A stretch of DNA of 64,000 nucleotides, taken from NCBI GenBank assembly GCA_001566295.1, contig KQ964258.1:682001-746000 (forward strand), in the 5' to 3' direction. Shown here piece after piece: positions 34,814-46,497 of this stretch (position 1 is the first letter of the stretch; the number at the start of each line of letters is the position of its first letter). The notes beneath the pieces were generated by a model. The model was not told the DNA's origin. It did no database searches and saw only the letters and a program-made list of their open reading frames with translations. A program made the position numbers and the translations under genes. Source of the stretch: Microdochium bolleyi (Eukaryota > Ascomycota > Sordariomycetes > Xylariales > Microdochiaceae).

Positions 34814-36076
34814 ATGAGTTACGGGTCGCCCTACAGCTCTGGCACCCCGCTCCGCGGGGATCCAGGCTATTACTACGACGTGAACAGCCCTTCACCAACA
34901 CCGTCGCCACACCACTACCAGTTCTATCCGGCTAAGACCCCACAGCGACCAGCGACTCGGGCTCACCACCGCGGCGCCAGCAACGGCAACTTCGAGTTCC
35001 GGCCCACGACGGCCTTCTCGCCCAGGTACACCAGCACTGGCGAGTATGCCACTGGCCCCAGCCCGAAAGTGAGTTCAAGGCGAAAGCAAAGTTTCTCTCA
35101 GGATTCGCGTTATTATGAATATCTTCCTTCGAGGCACGAGCGCCGCCACTCGCATTCCTACTATCGGGCCTCCCCCGGAGAGTCCGACGAGGACGAAGTT
35201 TTCGAGGTGGATGGCATCACATATGTGTTGCCAGCCAAGGCTAGCCGTCACAAGCATCATGATCATCATGTCCACCATCACCGCATGTATCCTCGCATTC
35301 CGGCATATGGAACTGATGACTACTACAATGCGCAGGGGTTTCCTCCATACTACGAGAAGACCGAGGTCCCTCGTTATGAAGACATACCCGCTCGCTCCGC
35401 GACGCGGGTCGGACACCACCCTTCCTCTAGGTCCCACAGCCGGCGGCCTTCCGAGCAGGCCACTCCTCCTCAGCGCTCCGCCACTGCGAAGCCCTCGATG
35501 CAGCAGAAGAAGGCAGCTGCACCTGTCGCCAAGGCCACGGAAGCCGATGCCCGGAGGCACAAGATCCCTACTGGCTACTCGCTGAAGAACTGGGATCCGT
35601 CCGAGGAACCGATCATGCTCCTCGGCAGCGTCTTTGATGCAAACTCGCTGGGCAAGTGGATCTACGACTGGACAGTGTACACACATGGGCCTTCCGTCCC
35701 TATTTCGGACATGGCCGGCGATCTCTGGCTGCTCTTGATCCAGCTCTCTGGCAAAGTGAAGAGGTCTGAGGATGTCGTTCCGCGGATCAGGACCAAGGAG
35801 AACCGGGAACTGGTTGAGGACTTCATCGCCAGTGGTGACCGGCTCATGGACAAGCTGCGGAGCCTGCTGAAGCGCTGTGAGGCCCCCATGCTCAAGGCGA
35901 GCAAGCGCAAGGAGTCAGCACAGCTCGGCAAGAACTCTGGCACCGAGTTCGTCGAGTGCCTCTTTGGTGTTGAGCGCGAGCTCGACAAGACCGAGAAGTT
36001 TATGCAGTCCGTTCGTCTGTGGAATCTCCGATTCGACGCCAACTGCGAGGAGATTCTGAAGAAGCCCACTGCTTAA
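34814..36076 (+). CDS. Conserved Pezizomycotina gp1-like protein, 420 aa
   Basis: Single exon. ATG 34814 is the first in-frame ATG; the frame is open about 60 nt further up without one. The N-terminal half (residues 1-255) is disordered, rich in Ser, Tyr, Pro and His, with a His cluster near 150-160 (HKHHDHHVHHH) that could bind metal. The C-terminal half is a compact conserved domain: KIPTGYSLKNWDPSEEPI, then LLGSVFDANSLGKWIYDWT, a DMAGDLWLLLIQLSGK helix, and LWNLRFDANCEEIL near the end. This is the fungal family often labelled 'vegetative cell wall protein gp1' by low-complexity similarity only; it lacks a signal peptide, so a wall role is doubtful. Function unknown. It stands alone between two very long intergenic regions. 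Confidence 0.82.
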   Translation: MSYGSPYSSGTPLRGDPGYYYDVNSPSPTPSPHHYQFYPAKTPQRPATRAHHRGASNGNFEFRPTTAFSPRYTSTGEYATGPSPKVSSRRKQSFSQDSRYYEYLPSRHERRHSHSYYRASPGESDEDEVFEVDGITYVLPAKASRHKHHDHHVHHHRMYPRIPAYGTDDYYNAQGFPPYYEKTEVPRYEDIPARSATRVGHHPSSRSHSRRPSEQATPPQRSATAKPSMQQKKAAAPVAKATEADARRHKIPTGYSLKNWDPSEEPIMLLGSVFDANSLGKWIYDWTVYTHGPSVPISDMAGDLWLLLIQLSGKVKRSEDVVPRIRTKENRELVEDFIASGDRLMDKLRSLLKRCEAPMLKASKRKESAQLGKNSGTEFVECLFGVERELDKTEKFMQSVRLWNLRFDANCEEILKKPTA

Positions 36077-38062
36077 ATCAACACCCGGACTTCCACTGGT
36101 TTTCTTATTGTATCTCATTATCCACATGGCCCCGGACGAGAGAGAAACCATGGATTTCACTGCCAGGACCCACTTCACACAAACACAACTACACATACCT
36201 ACAACAACCACACATGTGGTCACAACGCAACAGATTGGAGGGAGCATACCTGCCCCACGACGCCCTTGTATACTATTGAGCGCCCCCTTCTGCTTTGGCC
36301 AAAATTCTCTGGGCCCCATTGGATTGGACTTTATCATGCCGGAGTCTTCCCTTTCCAGGAATTTTTATTATTTTCTGTCAGACTATATCCTGCCTCAGGG
36401 CACCACCACCTGCATCGAGTTGAGAAGGAGACGTTTCCTTGTCTTTTATCCGAGATACCCCGAATGGAGCGGAGAAAGAGCAGCAATGTCGATGTATATC
36501 ACGAATCCGTGTCGGAGACGCCTACGAAGGACCGGGCGACCCTATTACGAAGCACTTGGGACGGAATAGAAAAAGCTGGATGTACTTTGGAGGGCTGCTG
36601 TTTTGGAATTATTGCTTTACTGTTTTCAGCCTTGTTTACTGCGCACCCGCAGACCACCATGGCTCCTCCCCACTAGGGGACCATTATCGGAGGGTTCAAC
36701 ATGCGGCGGATTGTTCGACCGGCTATATTTATCAACGCCATCAACAACCATCTCCAGATTGTCTTAATGGGTCTTTGGTACGCTCGGGGCGATGGGATCA
36801 CTCTTGTCACACGCACTGCCGTCGAGTTTCTGAAGGCATCGCACGGCGTTCACTCGAAAATTATTTTCTGTTTCCGGGCTTGGGATGTTATCTTTTTACT
36901 CTTTTTATTATCTGCTTATAGAGCGTCTCGCCGGAATATGCGAGATCAGGGATCACACTGGCTGGATATACCCTTCTTACTCTTTTTCTCTCATCTTATC
37001 CACTGATATCTGCGATACCACTGCTTTTTCCAGAGATAGTTGTCAAATACACACCGCTTTTGCATTTTGCACATCTTGACCTTGGAGTGTTCTCTGTGTG
37101 TGTCCATGGGCGGATCATCGCAGCCGCCGCGTCGCGTGACGTCCTGCCTATTTGTGTGTGAATTCCTTCCAGAACAAAATAGTGTTCCCATCGTGGGCCG
37201 AATATGGACTAGATTTGGACTAGCTCTGGAGAAACAAGCGAGACGATTATGGGTCCAACGGGCTGCCCCAGTTCCCCAGGGTCTCTTTGTTCTCTCCACC
37301 GGGATCCCGACAATGGGATCGCCTACTTATTACTAACTGCGTCTTCTTGCAGAGTGTGCGACCACTTCTCGACACAATTCGTCTGCACTCATGTGCGCGG
37401 CCGCTGTGACCAGTCTCACATCAAAGGATGGGGTGAAGTTGACTTACATCCATCCTCCAGGGACTTGCTTGTTTATTTGTTTACACTTTCTCGCCATTCT
37501 AGGTTTTGTTTTTGGTGAATTTTGGCTCCCTTCCTTGCGAAATTGTGAAGAGCACGCACACACCACCACCTTGGGTTCCTTTTGGTTGTTGACATTCACT
37601 ATTGCTGTTAACGAGACACCGCGCTCTTTCGAGCCGCGGTGTGAGGGTGAGTGTGTGTGAGAGAGTGTGTGTATGTAAAGTTATTGTCTGCCGGTTGGGC
37701 ACCGACGCGTGCGCACTGCTCCTTCACCACCAGACTTTGTGTTTTGCTGCTGGTGCTGGTGCTGCTGTCATAGTCAAGTGGTGTGACACGGGCGGCCCTC
37801 TCTCCGTCCTTGTTCGATATATTTTTAAGATTGGTCATTGATGCCCAAAGCAAGGGTGCTTCCGCCGCTGGCATGGGTGCAGTGTTGTGTGTGGTGTGGG
37901 TGTGGTGTGTGGTACTCCCGTAGCGTAGCGTAGCGACAGAAGCTTATGCACAGGCACGCACGGGCCGAAGCTGGCACGGCCGCTGGGGACATGGACATGG
38001 GTCTGTGTTCAAAACAGATTACGGTAGGTCCTGCGTATGGGGAGAGGAAAGTTGTGGCCGCG

Positions 38063-38065
<3 letters not shown>

Positions 38066-38102
<37 letters not shown>
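38066..38102. repeat. (AG)18 microsatellite
   Basis: Perfect dinucleotide repeat in intergenic DNA, followed at 38149-38160 by an alternating CG/CGTA stretch. Confidence 0.9.
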
Positions 38103-38106
<4 letters not shown>

Positions 38107-40785
38107 CACCACCCATGTCACGAACTCTTGGATACTGATGCGCTTACGCGCGCGCGCGTACGTGTGAATGGGAACCCGGGTAAGTTTCGGCCCCTGGGGA
38201 ATGCTGATGCTGTGTTACTTCGCTGGGACAACGAGGGGGTTTTGATCGCAGATGGCCTTCTCGTCGCGTGTGTGGAACTCCTGGAGGTAAGATGTGGTAT
38301 GAGCTTGGCCCGTACGGGTACGCTGCCCGCGAAGTGTCTTGCTTTTTTCCCCCAGGGAGACTTGTTTTTGCAGCAGTGTGTTTTTCCTGGTGGTGATGGT
38401 GGTGGTGCGTGCTCCGTCACGAAATCTTGGAGCTTTGTGTGTGCGCGTGTGTGTGTCATGTCTCGCTCGTTCTATCGACGTTGATTGATGGACATTTTTT
38501 GAGCAGCAGCAGATCCCGCCCTGAGCGGCGCACGCATTCCTGACTCGTTGTGCTGCCGAGATTACAACGTCTCACCTGGGCTGCCGGCAAGAGAGAGAGG
38601 CATGGAGTGCGGGCCGGCTCAAGCTCCCTCCTCCAGGATGGAAGGAAGCGCGGGAGTGCGGCCGAAGATGAGCCAAGCTAGCCAGTGATATTGATTTGAG
38701 CACCTTTTTGTTTGGTTCATGCGTGCGCCGCGCACAGAAAATATGAGACTATCGCGGGCACGGGCAATAATTGCAAAATTCCGGGAATTATGATAGGGCC
38801 TTCATGGCAGCGTTAGGCTCGCGGCATGCAGCAAGAGCATGCGTCCGCAACTGGCGGTGGAGGAGTCGTCCGTTCCAATGGCGGAGGGACAGGGCGATCT
38901 TGTGGGGAAGCAGGATGCACTGGCGATTGGTGAGCGCATGTGAGTGCCAGAGAGAAGAGAAAAAAAAGACAGTCCAGAGAGGTGTGCCAGAGTCGTGGGA
39001 ACTTGTTGCGGCGCGCGTCACCGCTGGACTGGGTGACCTACGTCCAGGGGGAGCCTGGTCAGCCGGTCTGGCCGGTCTGTCGCCCAAGGCGTGAATGTGT
39101 CATTCCGCACGCAAGCTGTAACAACTGACTGCGCATCAGGGACCAAGCGCGAACGATCCTGGCGATCCCTCGGCGCAAGGAGATAACTGTTGTATTGGTG
39201 TGGCTGGGTGGCGACTCCGGCCCAGGCACCGGATGGACCTCAATTCCCGTGAACAGATATCTGGCATGTGCTTTTCTGAGCCGTTGACTCACAGGCCGCG
39301 GCAGTGCTGAAGGCAAAAAACTTTTTGGCAAAGCCGGGCGCGTAGATGGGGACGTGCCCGTTTCTCAACATGTCGACCCTGCACGGAGCACGGAGTCATG
39401 TTGTTTTGGTGGTGTGTCTTGATTGCATACCTCGTCCCTGCCCGGGCTGGGCAATATCGCGCCGGCCGGTGACAGACACATGTGGCCTCAGTCAACTTCT
39501 GCTCCGTAACAGTCACGGCCAAGGATCAAGGCCCAAGAAAGAACGAGAACGGGGCTGCAGGGGACGGGGGCCAAAAAAGGCACGGCCGCCCGCCGCCGGA
39601 CAACTACTGCGTATCTCGACAGGGGCCAGGGCAAAGGAGCACGCACGGTTCAACAGCATGGAACACCCAGGGAAGGGCGTGTGGGTGGGCTTCCACATGG
39701 GAGGTAGGGGGGGCTGGTTGGCTGCAAGTGGTCTCGCAGTGCATGCGGCCGCGCTCGAGGGAAGCAAAGAGGTCGAGGACAACACGGGAGCCTGTTGATT
39801 GTGAATGGCAAGGGAGGAGCACAAGTGGAGTCACAGGGTGTGGCTCTATAACTGTCTCTCCTTCGCATTCGAACGCAGCACTCGACTCACTTGGCAATGG
39901 AATCGTGCGCCGCCGAGCTGTTGGCGCCAGCGGGCGGCTGCCCCGGGAAGCCGGACTCACCTTGGCTCTGTTCGTGAAGCCGCTAGCAGCGGCGGACTTA
40001 CCCACGCGAGTCGGGGATATCAGACCACGACGTTGCCTCTTTCGGGGTCGTAGGCCCGCTGTGAATGGACGTGGTACTTTTGAGAGCACAGCATGAGGCA
40101 CTGTGGTATTCTTCAGCCACAATGTGAATCCCTCACAAATCAGACGAGGTCGTGAATAGCACATGCATGCTCGCGTACCTCCCTCATTGTGTGTCGCTTG
40201 TGCTACAGATGAGTGCTCGTGATTCGACGTCCCCGGATTACTACGTCGGCTGAACAACAATGTCACGGAAAACGAAGATCATGGCTCATCCGATCACAAT
40301 ACTAGGAATGGAAATTTGTTAAAGACGAAGCTGATCATAACGCCGGCGAAGGTGTCGTGGGCAAGGATGACTCGGAAAGCCGTAGGCAACAACTGGCGAT
40401 AATCATCCTTCGGAGAATTGGACCATGGCCATGATGCTTTTTCTGGTGGCTGCAGAGATGCCCCTGGAGGTTGCAGCAATTCTGCATGTCATTTAATCCG
40501 CCCAGTTATCTCGTTTGCTGTTTGCCTGCTGGAGCAAATAATCTTACGGTCGTGCTACCACGCAATCCTGGAGGAAGTATTGTCTCCATGCAGTGGCACC
40601 TTGCAGCCTATCTCCCCATCATGTCAGCTTTAGTTGCACAAGTCGTCACCATGATCGAGACCCACAGATCTGTCCAGAGACAAAGACCTGCGAACGCCCA
40701 AAAAGCCATAAATGCCACAGAGAGGTCATATGCTCCTTGTTGAGGGCTTTCACGGTCGCACACCCTGTCTTATGGGATGCAAGTT

Positions 40786-40800
40786 GGGGGGGGGGGGGGG
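40786..40800. repeat. Poly(G) run, 15 nt
   Basis: Fifteen consecutive G on the plus strand; the exact length is prone to sequencing error. Confidence 0.8.
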
Positions 40801-42493
40801 TTACTGGGAGAAACGCCTCTGCTGTCATCCTGCCAGGCTTTGCGGCAGAGCTCTCCAAGACTCTGGCGACTGTGAGCAGGATCGCGGACATACCGCTGCA
40901 GCATCGTGCTAATTATCCATTTCTGACGACAAGCAAACTTGCTTACTAGAGGTGTTCGCAGCAGCGCGGGCCGTTGTGCGTGGGGTTGTGTCGTTGCTTG
41001 TCACGGCCCCCATCGGCAGCGGCCACGGGTCGAGGCAAACATGATCGCAGATGCACCCTTTTTAATTTTTTATGTAGGGCTGATGAACAATACTATTGTG
41101 ACCTTGTTTGCCATCGAGATCTTCTCGAAGCGACAGAGACCGTTATTTGATCCAGCAAACTACCACCCACCTCTTTTCTCCAACTGCAGCCCAACAACGG
41201 TTTGCGCGGGCAGTGCATGCGCACCCGAGCAACCCCCCCTCCCCCCTCTCTCTCTCGCTGCCTTTACTCGCACTCCGTCATTGCCTGAGGTGGGCTGCAT
41301 GGTCCTGCAGGACGTCATTGGTTCCGAGTGGGCAGAACCTGTACTGCAAGCTGTGCAGGTCGATAAGATGCGCTGGACTGCATGTGTTCCCGAGGGACCC
41401 AAAAATAACTCGATGACCGGGGCTGGGCACAGCGGCTGCTGCGTGCATGTGGTTGTATGCAGCGTATGTGTACCACGGGACGGAACAGTAAGCAAGCAGG
41501 TGTAGCCGCACTGCCTGTGGCTGCATGTACTACGAAGATGACATGTCGCGGTGCTTGGCGGCGCTTGCGTGCGTGCAGTGTTCGGCTGATGATGTTGTGC
41601 GACTTCATTTGGCATATTGGGGTGGATGATACTGAGGTGTAGCTTTACAGGTGGTAGGCAGCACAGAGTTCGTTTAGTCATGCAACCATAGCTCCTTGTG
41701 AGATGCATTTCGCGCAGTTGACCCGGTTTACAGGATAACAGTTAAGGAGTTGCTGTTGCAGAGATTTTCTTTGTTCGTTCTTCAAGTCATCGGTATGCCG
41801 CCAGAGACAACGTTGACATGACCGCGATTTGTGCTACCAAGTCCTCACCTTCATTCATTTCATTCTACCTGCACATTAGGCTATCTGAAAGGGTTTCAGC
41901 GCTACATACCCGAAGTCCATCTCAATAAAGAACAGATAGCGCAGGTAGTGCAGGCGCAAAGAAACTGTTGATGGCTCCGGGAACGTGCCCAGAGAACAGG
42001 AACTATGAAGTCATGTAACAACGCGCAGGAAGCGTGCCGGTTTCCTTGACCAAAGAGCCTTCATTCAAGCTCTTGCACAATGAAGGTGACGCGGGTTTGA
42101 TAAAACAAAGAGAAAAAACCGGTTTCTACTTCTACGATGTTGTGTTCGTGAAGTAGCAGAGAGCGGGCAATGACGGCATCTTTATGTCTCGAGGAGCACA
42201 AAGCTGTTGCTCGGCATCTCTCGGATTGACTACCAATGAAGACTATGCGTGGACCATGCTGGGGTTTCTACTAACAGGTGCTATTTCTCAGAGTGATGAA
42301 CAATCTCGAACGGCGACGACTCTCCGAAGTTCGCCGAGGATACTTGCCGGATCGGAAAGACCGATGGACAGGAAGCCTGGGAAGCCTACAGTATGTCTTC
42401 CCCCAACGTAGTTACGAGGACAACAACAACCATTCAGTATGAAACCCTTCCTCCCTTCACCCTTCTCGTACATGAACAACCAGAAAAACCCGT

Positions 42494-42988
42494 TCACGAC
42501 CACAGCACAACACCCAACCCGCCCATCACATCCTCGCCAATCTCCACCCCCGCCTGCCTGAGCAGCTGATTCGCCCTCCCGCTCGCTGTGGCATCGATGA
42601 ACTCGACGCTCTCCACGATCCTGACATCCTCGACCTTCTCCTCGTCGCTGAACCTCAGCGTCCAGATGAGATCGTTCTCCACGACCTCCTCCGACGCCAC
42701 GGTCACCAGGAAGTAGCTCATCCAGATGGTCGCCTTGCGCTGGTGCTCGTCGACCATGATGTCGTGCGTCTCACCCTTGCAGGACTCCAGGAGCTTTCCC
42801 GTGCTCTGGAAGTGCGCGAGCAGATCCGCGTTGGAGAGCGCGTGCTGCAGGCATGGGTGCTGCGAGACGAGCCGCGCGTGGCCCCATCTGTGCACGGCGT
42901 CCCGGTGGCGCAGGGACAGGATGTCGGCGCCCGCGGCGTGCCGCTGGGCGAGGTCCAGGAGGTGCGTGTAGAGCTCGGACGGTGCCAT
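42494..42988 (-). CDS. Small cytosolic protein, possibly SnoaL/NTF2-like, 164 aa
   Basis: Single exon, no signal peptide. The build (N-terminal helices with HRWGHARLVSQHPCLQHALS, then alternating strands with ATIWMSYFLVTV, NDLIWTLRFSDEEKVEDVRIVESVEFID) suits the alpha+beta cone of SnoaL/NTF2-like proteins, where such strands line a ligand pocket. Such proteins act as cyclases, dehydratases or isomerases in polyketide and terpenoid pathways, or only bind ligands. No catalytic residue can be named. It lies 0.7 kb from an MFS exporter and near an O-methyltransferase, which fits a small tailoring locus. The fold call is inference from pattern; it could be another small family. Confidence 0.62.
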   Translation of the reverse strand: MAPSELYTHLLDLAQRHAAGADILSLRHRDAVHRWGHARLVSQHPCLQHALSNADLLAHFQSTGKLLESCKGETHDIMVDEHQRKATIWMSYFLVTVASEEVVENDLIWTLRFSDEEKVEDVRIVESVEFIDATASGRANQLLRQAGVEIGEDVMGGLGVVLWS

Positions 42989-43686
42989 TTTGTGATGGTG
43001 GAGATTGGGGAAAGGGGGAGCCAGGTGGTGGCGGAGAGGGATTCTGCTTGTGATTCTTTTCGGGGGGGGGGGAGGGTTGTTGAGTGCTATCTTGCTTGAA
43101 TGTTCAGTTTGTGGGGTTTACAGAACAAAGTGAGTTTTGTCGTGGTGTCTGAAAATCGATCGATCGAGGACTGAGCTTGGATCAAAACCCCTAATGTCAT
43201 ATTTTAGATATCTCAGGGGCCGCGTAATAGAAAAGAGAAAGATGCAAGATGAGGAAATGGATATGCTTTTGATAACTGTCACTGTTGTGCAGACGTTCCT
43301 GATTGATGGGCAGTGTGCAGCAGGGTCCATCTAGAGTTGACATGGCTCAGAATGGTGTCATCCGCCGGCGACCCCACTCGACTACAAGACGCAAGTCAGC
43401 AGCAGGGCCTACATCGGCAACGCGTTTGGCTTGCCATTGCCATGTACCCAAAGAAGGGTTAGGACAAGCACCATCTTTGTCAAAGTGCAGAGTACGAATT
43501 CTTGATTGCGCTTTGTGGCCTGCTTATCGTAGTCACTGGACGAAACGAATAGCCAATGCAAGTTTTTCTGAGGGTCATGCTTTGTGATCTATTAATGCTG
43601 TATGTAAATGCCTATCTCAACGCAATGTATGCAAGTCTATGCGGTCTAGAAAATGCTGATGCTATCGTCCCCTTGCTCCTTCCCCT
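42989..43686. other. Intergenic region
   Basis: Contains the promoter of the preceding small gene, with a G-rich tract near 43062-43076, and the 3' flank of the MFS gene. No gene is seen. Confidence 0.45.
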
Positions 43687-45673
43687 CTACTTTTTCGCAA
43701 ATCTGCTCCTGCTGCGCAACGCCTTGCCGTACTTAAAGAACAGGAACGGGAACGGGATCATGGCCACCGTCAGGAACGCCACGAGCGATGACGCCCACTG
43801 GATGCCGAGGGCGTGGTACATCTGGGTGCCGAACAATGGGAACGCAGCTATGGATGAGGGTTAGTCCGGCTTCCTAGGGATAGCGAGTGGAGATCTTCAA
43901 CAAGGGATGTGTAATTTGACTTACATGAGAGCAGGCAGCGGGTAAATGTGTTGGCGGCCATCGCGCTGGCTGAGTAGGTCGGGTACGCGTCGACCTGGGG
44001 AGGCGGTGGGATTAGCATGATTTCTTAGAGTGAGACAAGGGGGCCTTGTGACGACTTACCAGAAACGTGAAGACGCCCGTGAACACCAAGGCATTGCTGT
44101 TTTTTGTGATGGCCCGTTAGCCTCGCGCCCACTGACTGAGCAATTGGTGTCCAGCTGGACTTACCCAAAGCCAAAAAGCATAGACCCAATCATGGGAACA
44201 ATCCAGTGCACGGATGGCACGCTCGTCCAGGCAAAGATGAAGAGTCCGACCGGCACGAACAGAGAACCCAGCATGACGGCAGGCAGGCGGAACTCGGGCT
44301 CGCTCCCACCCTCGACGCCCGACTCTTCGGCGAGCTTGCGGCTCAGCCGCGCGCGGACCCTAGCCCAGATCGGGTCCGTGAAGACACCGGCGACCAGACC
44401 TATGCCAATGCCGAGGAATGACAAGCCGACCTGGTCGAGCGTGAAGCCGTAGACAGTGCTGAAGACGAGCGGGAAGGCGCCGAAGAAGAGGTACAGGATG
44501 GCCAGCAGGATGGACGTGAACATGCACAGGCAGATGCACATGGGCTCGAAGATGAGGAGCTGGAATGGCCGCAGGAGGGACAGGCGGATGGCATGGGCCA
44601 CTGCACGGAAGTTGGTGGACGCCTGGGGAGGGACGTCCTTGTCGCGAACCTCTTCGGTGGCAGAGTGCCATCTGTTGTCGCCGGACTCGGCGCGGATCTG
44701 CTGCGCCTTGCGACGGAGGAGCACAGGATCTGCGAGGAAGGACGATTAGCACCGCAAAAGCGCTGGAGCATTATATCGAGGACGACCTACGAAACGTCTC
44801 GGGGACCAAGAAGATGATGCCGACGAAAAGGACGGCAGCCCAGATGAGAAGGACCCAGAAGGTCCATCGCCAGACAGGAGTGTTGTAATTGATGAAGCCA
44901 CCGATGAGGGGCCCAATGCAAGGACCCATGAAGGGCGAGACGGAGAAGACAGCCATGGGCCACTGAATCTCCTCGCGGGAGAAGAGATCGCTGACGGTCC
45001 CGCCCGACACGGCCAGGAACACGCTGCCGGAGAAGCCGCTGAGGAAGCGGCAGATGATCATGGTGGCGATGTTTGGGGCGACAGCTTGGGGGATGATCCA
45101 GATGGTGTAGCTGGTCCAGGCGACGAGGTAGATGGGCCGGCGGCCGTAGAATTCGCTCAGGGGCCCAAACAGCATGGGGCCGAGGGCAAGGCCAAGGACG
45201 AAGGTTGACAGGCCCAGAGTCGACACGATGCGCGAGTTGCCAAACTCTGCCTCCATGGCGGCGTAGGCGGACGTGTAGATGGAACTGGCACCGGTTCTGG
45301 GCAAGAGGGCAGTGCCAAGAGGCGGCCCGGGATCAGCACATGCGCAGTGTGGACAACGGCCCGTGTCTTAGGTTTGGTGTTGCACCAGGGCACGTGGCAG
45401 GTGGCACGGGCAAACTTACACGCAGAAGCTGGCGGCGGCGGCGATGAGGACAATGACCCATTTGCGCGCCTTGGTGATACTCCTTGGGCACCGCGGATCG
45501 GTGCTGCCGTCGCCGTCCCATTCGACGAGGAACGCATCGGTCTGGGGCTGGGGCAGGGCGCCTTCCTCGGCGGCTGTGGAGTCGCCGGACATGTCGCTGA
45601 TGCTGTTGCTGTCGGAGCGGTCGGGACGGAACATGAGGTCTTGGCCGGTGGTTTCGGTGGCCTTTTCAGCCAT
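43687..45673 (-). CDS. MFS drug/polyamine:H+ antiporter (DHA1), 530 aa, five introns
   Basis: The exons are 45673-45420, 45296-44791, 44729-44165, 44096-44060, 43994-43925 and 43847-43687. The introns measure 123, 61, 68, 65 and 77 nt, all GT-AG, and every junction keeps frame. A soluble acidic N-terminus of about 70 residues leads to TM1 (WVIVLIAAAASFCV). The loop 2-3 signature reads GPLSEFYGRRPIYL; FLSGFSGSVFLAVSGGTVSDL and GPCIGPLIGGFI follow, then PETFHPVLLRRKA at the central loop, the usual order in the FLR1/TPO1/CaMDR1 multidrug group. It ends with a basic RSRSRFAKK tail. It likely exports a small molecule across the plasma membrane. Two sets of short tandem repeats lie just upstream of the start. 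Its neighbours suggest export of a methylated metabolite. Confidence 0.92.
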
Positions 45674-45711
45674 GTCTGGAGGCCGGAGGTGGTGCTGTTG
45701 ATGGCGTGTCG

Positions 45712-45744
45712 TCGAGGGCGACTCGAGGGCGACTCGAGGGCGAC
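45712..45744. repeat. Three tandem copies of an 11 bp unit
   Basis: TCGAGGGCGAC is repeated three times without mismatch, 39-71 nt upstream of the MFS start codon, so inside its leader or core promoter. Confidence 0.9.
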
Positions 45745-45839
45745 TTTTTCAGGGTCTGGGGAGAAAGATGGGCCTGGCCTGTTCCGAAGCTCGGCGGGTC
45801 CACTACTTGTTGCGACTTCGGCCCGCTCCGAAGGTGTCG

Positions 45840-45863
45840 GAGTGATGGAGTGATGGAGTGATG
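45840..45863. repeat. Three tandem copies of an 8 bp unit
   Basis: GAGTGATG occurs three times in a row, about 170-190 nt upstream of the MFS start codon. Confidence 0.88.
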
Positions 45864-45950
45864 GTGCTGAACTGCAAGTGCTGTGGGGAACGCTGTGCTG
45901 GAGCTCGGTGCTTGCGACTCCATCGAGATTCGCCACGGGCATCGAGAAGC

Positions 45951-45957
45951 TATATAT
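45951..45957 (-). promoter_or_regulatory. TATA-like box upstream of the DHA1 transporter
   Basis: A TATATA core lies about 280 nt upstream of the MFS start codon on the minus strand. The distance would allow a leader containing both tandem repeats. Confidence 0.3.
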
Positions 45958-45999
45958 TGCGACCCGTGGGCGATGCCATTGAGCACTTCACCGTATACC

Positions 46000-46036
46000 T
46001 AGCGTACCTTAGGTACGCTATCATACCTTAGGTAGG
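46000..46036. repeat. Inverted repeat with TACCTTAGGTA words
   Basis: TAGCGTACC (46000-46008) and GGTACGCTA (46012-46020) form perfect 9 bp arms around TTA. A second TACCTTAGGTA unit follows at 46024-46034. It is similar in wording to the palindrome at 9085-9114. Confidence 0.7.
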
Positions 46037-46497
46037 CATGGGGAATTGTGAGTACGCCATGCAGACAGAGCTCGCGCTCGCGCTTACCAATGGGGATAAT
46101 ACCTTACGGCATGCATCGCTCGCGCGTTCGCTTCTATGGGGCTGCATGGCGGGCACCGAGACCCACAGTTGCACCCCCGGGAATAAGTTGGCACGCGGCA
46201 ATACGCTGCCCGACGTCATCAAGGGCTACTGAGGAGGGGGACTTAGTCATCCCCGTCCAACATGCACCTTGGTGCGGGCATTCTTTGACACAGTGGGGGT
46301 CCCCCAACATGGCTATTCCCGTCCTCATATGCTCGTACAATAAATACTGCAGCCAACATTCTGTCAGCCGCAGCGCTCATCCCCGTGTTTGACTCGAGCT
46401 CGAGATGATGACGGTCCTCCGAGGGAACCCCGAAGGAACCCCGACGGCACCATGAGACGCGCGGCTACATCATTCCTCCGAGACACAACTGATCAGA

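Larger units (their letters stand above)
36077..42493. other. Gene-poor region of 6.4 kb
   Basis: The first kilobase (36077-37100) is AT-rich and may be a long 3' UTR of the gp1-like gene. Microsatellites and GT-rich stretches lie at 37640-38460, and a G15 run at 40786-40800. Several open frames of 100-220 codons exist, but none has family features or a codon pattern like the real genes. Confidence 0.45.
45674..46497. other. Promoter region of the MFS gene and 3' flank of the O-methyltransferase gene
   Basis: Carries two triplicated short repeats, a TATA-like box and a palindromic element, listed separately. No gene is seen. Confidence 0.5.

Noticed and set aside
36266..36676. Plus-strand frame of 136 codons after the gp1-like gene
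   Set aside because: AT-rich sequence with random-looking composition; better explained as 3' UTR.
39604..40266. Minus-strand frame of 220 codons in the gene-poor region
   Set aside because: No domain, Thr/Ser/Arg/Pro mix resembling random GC-rich sequence, and no clear splice partners.
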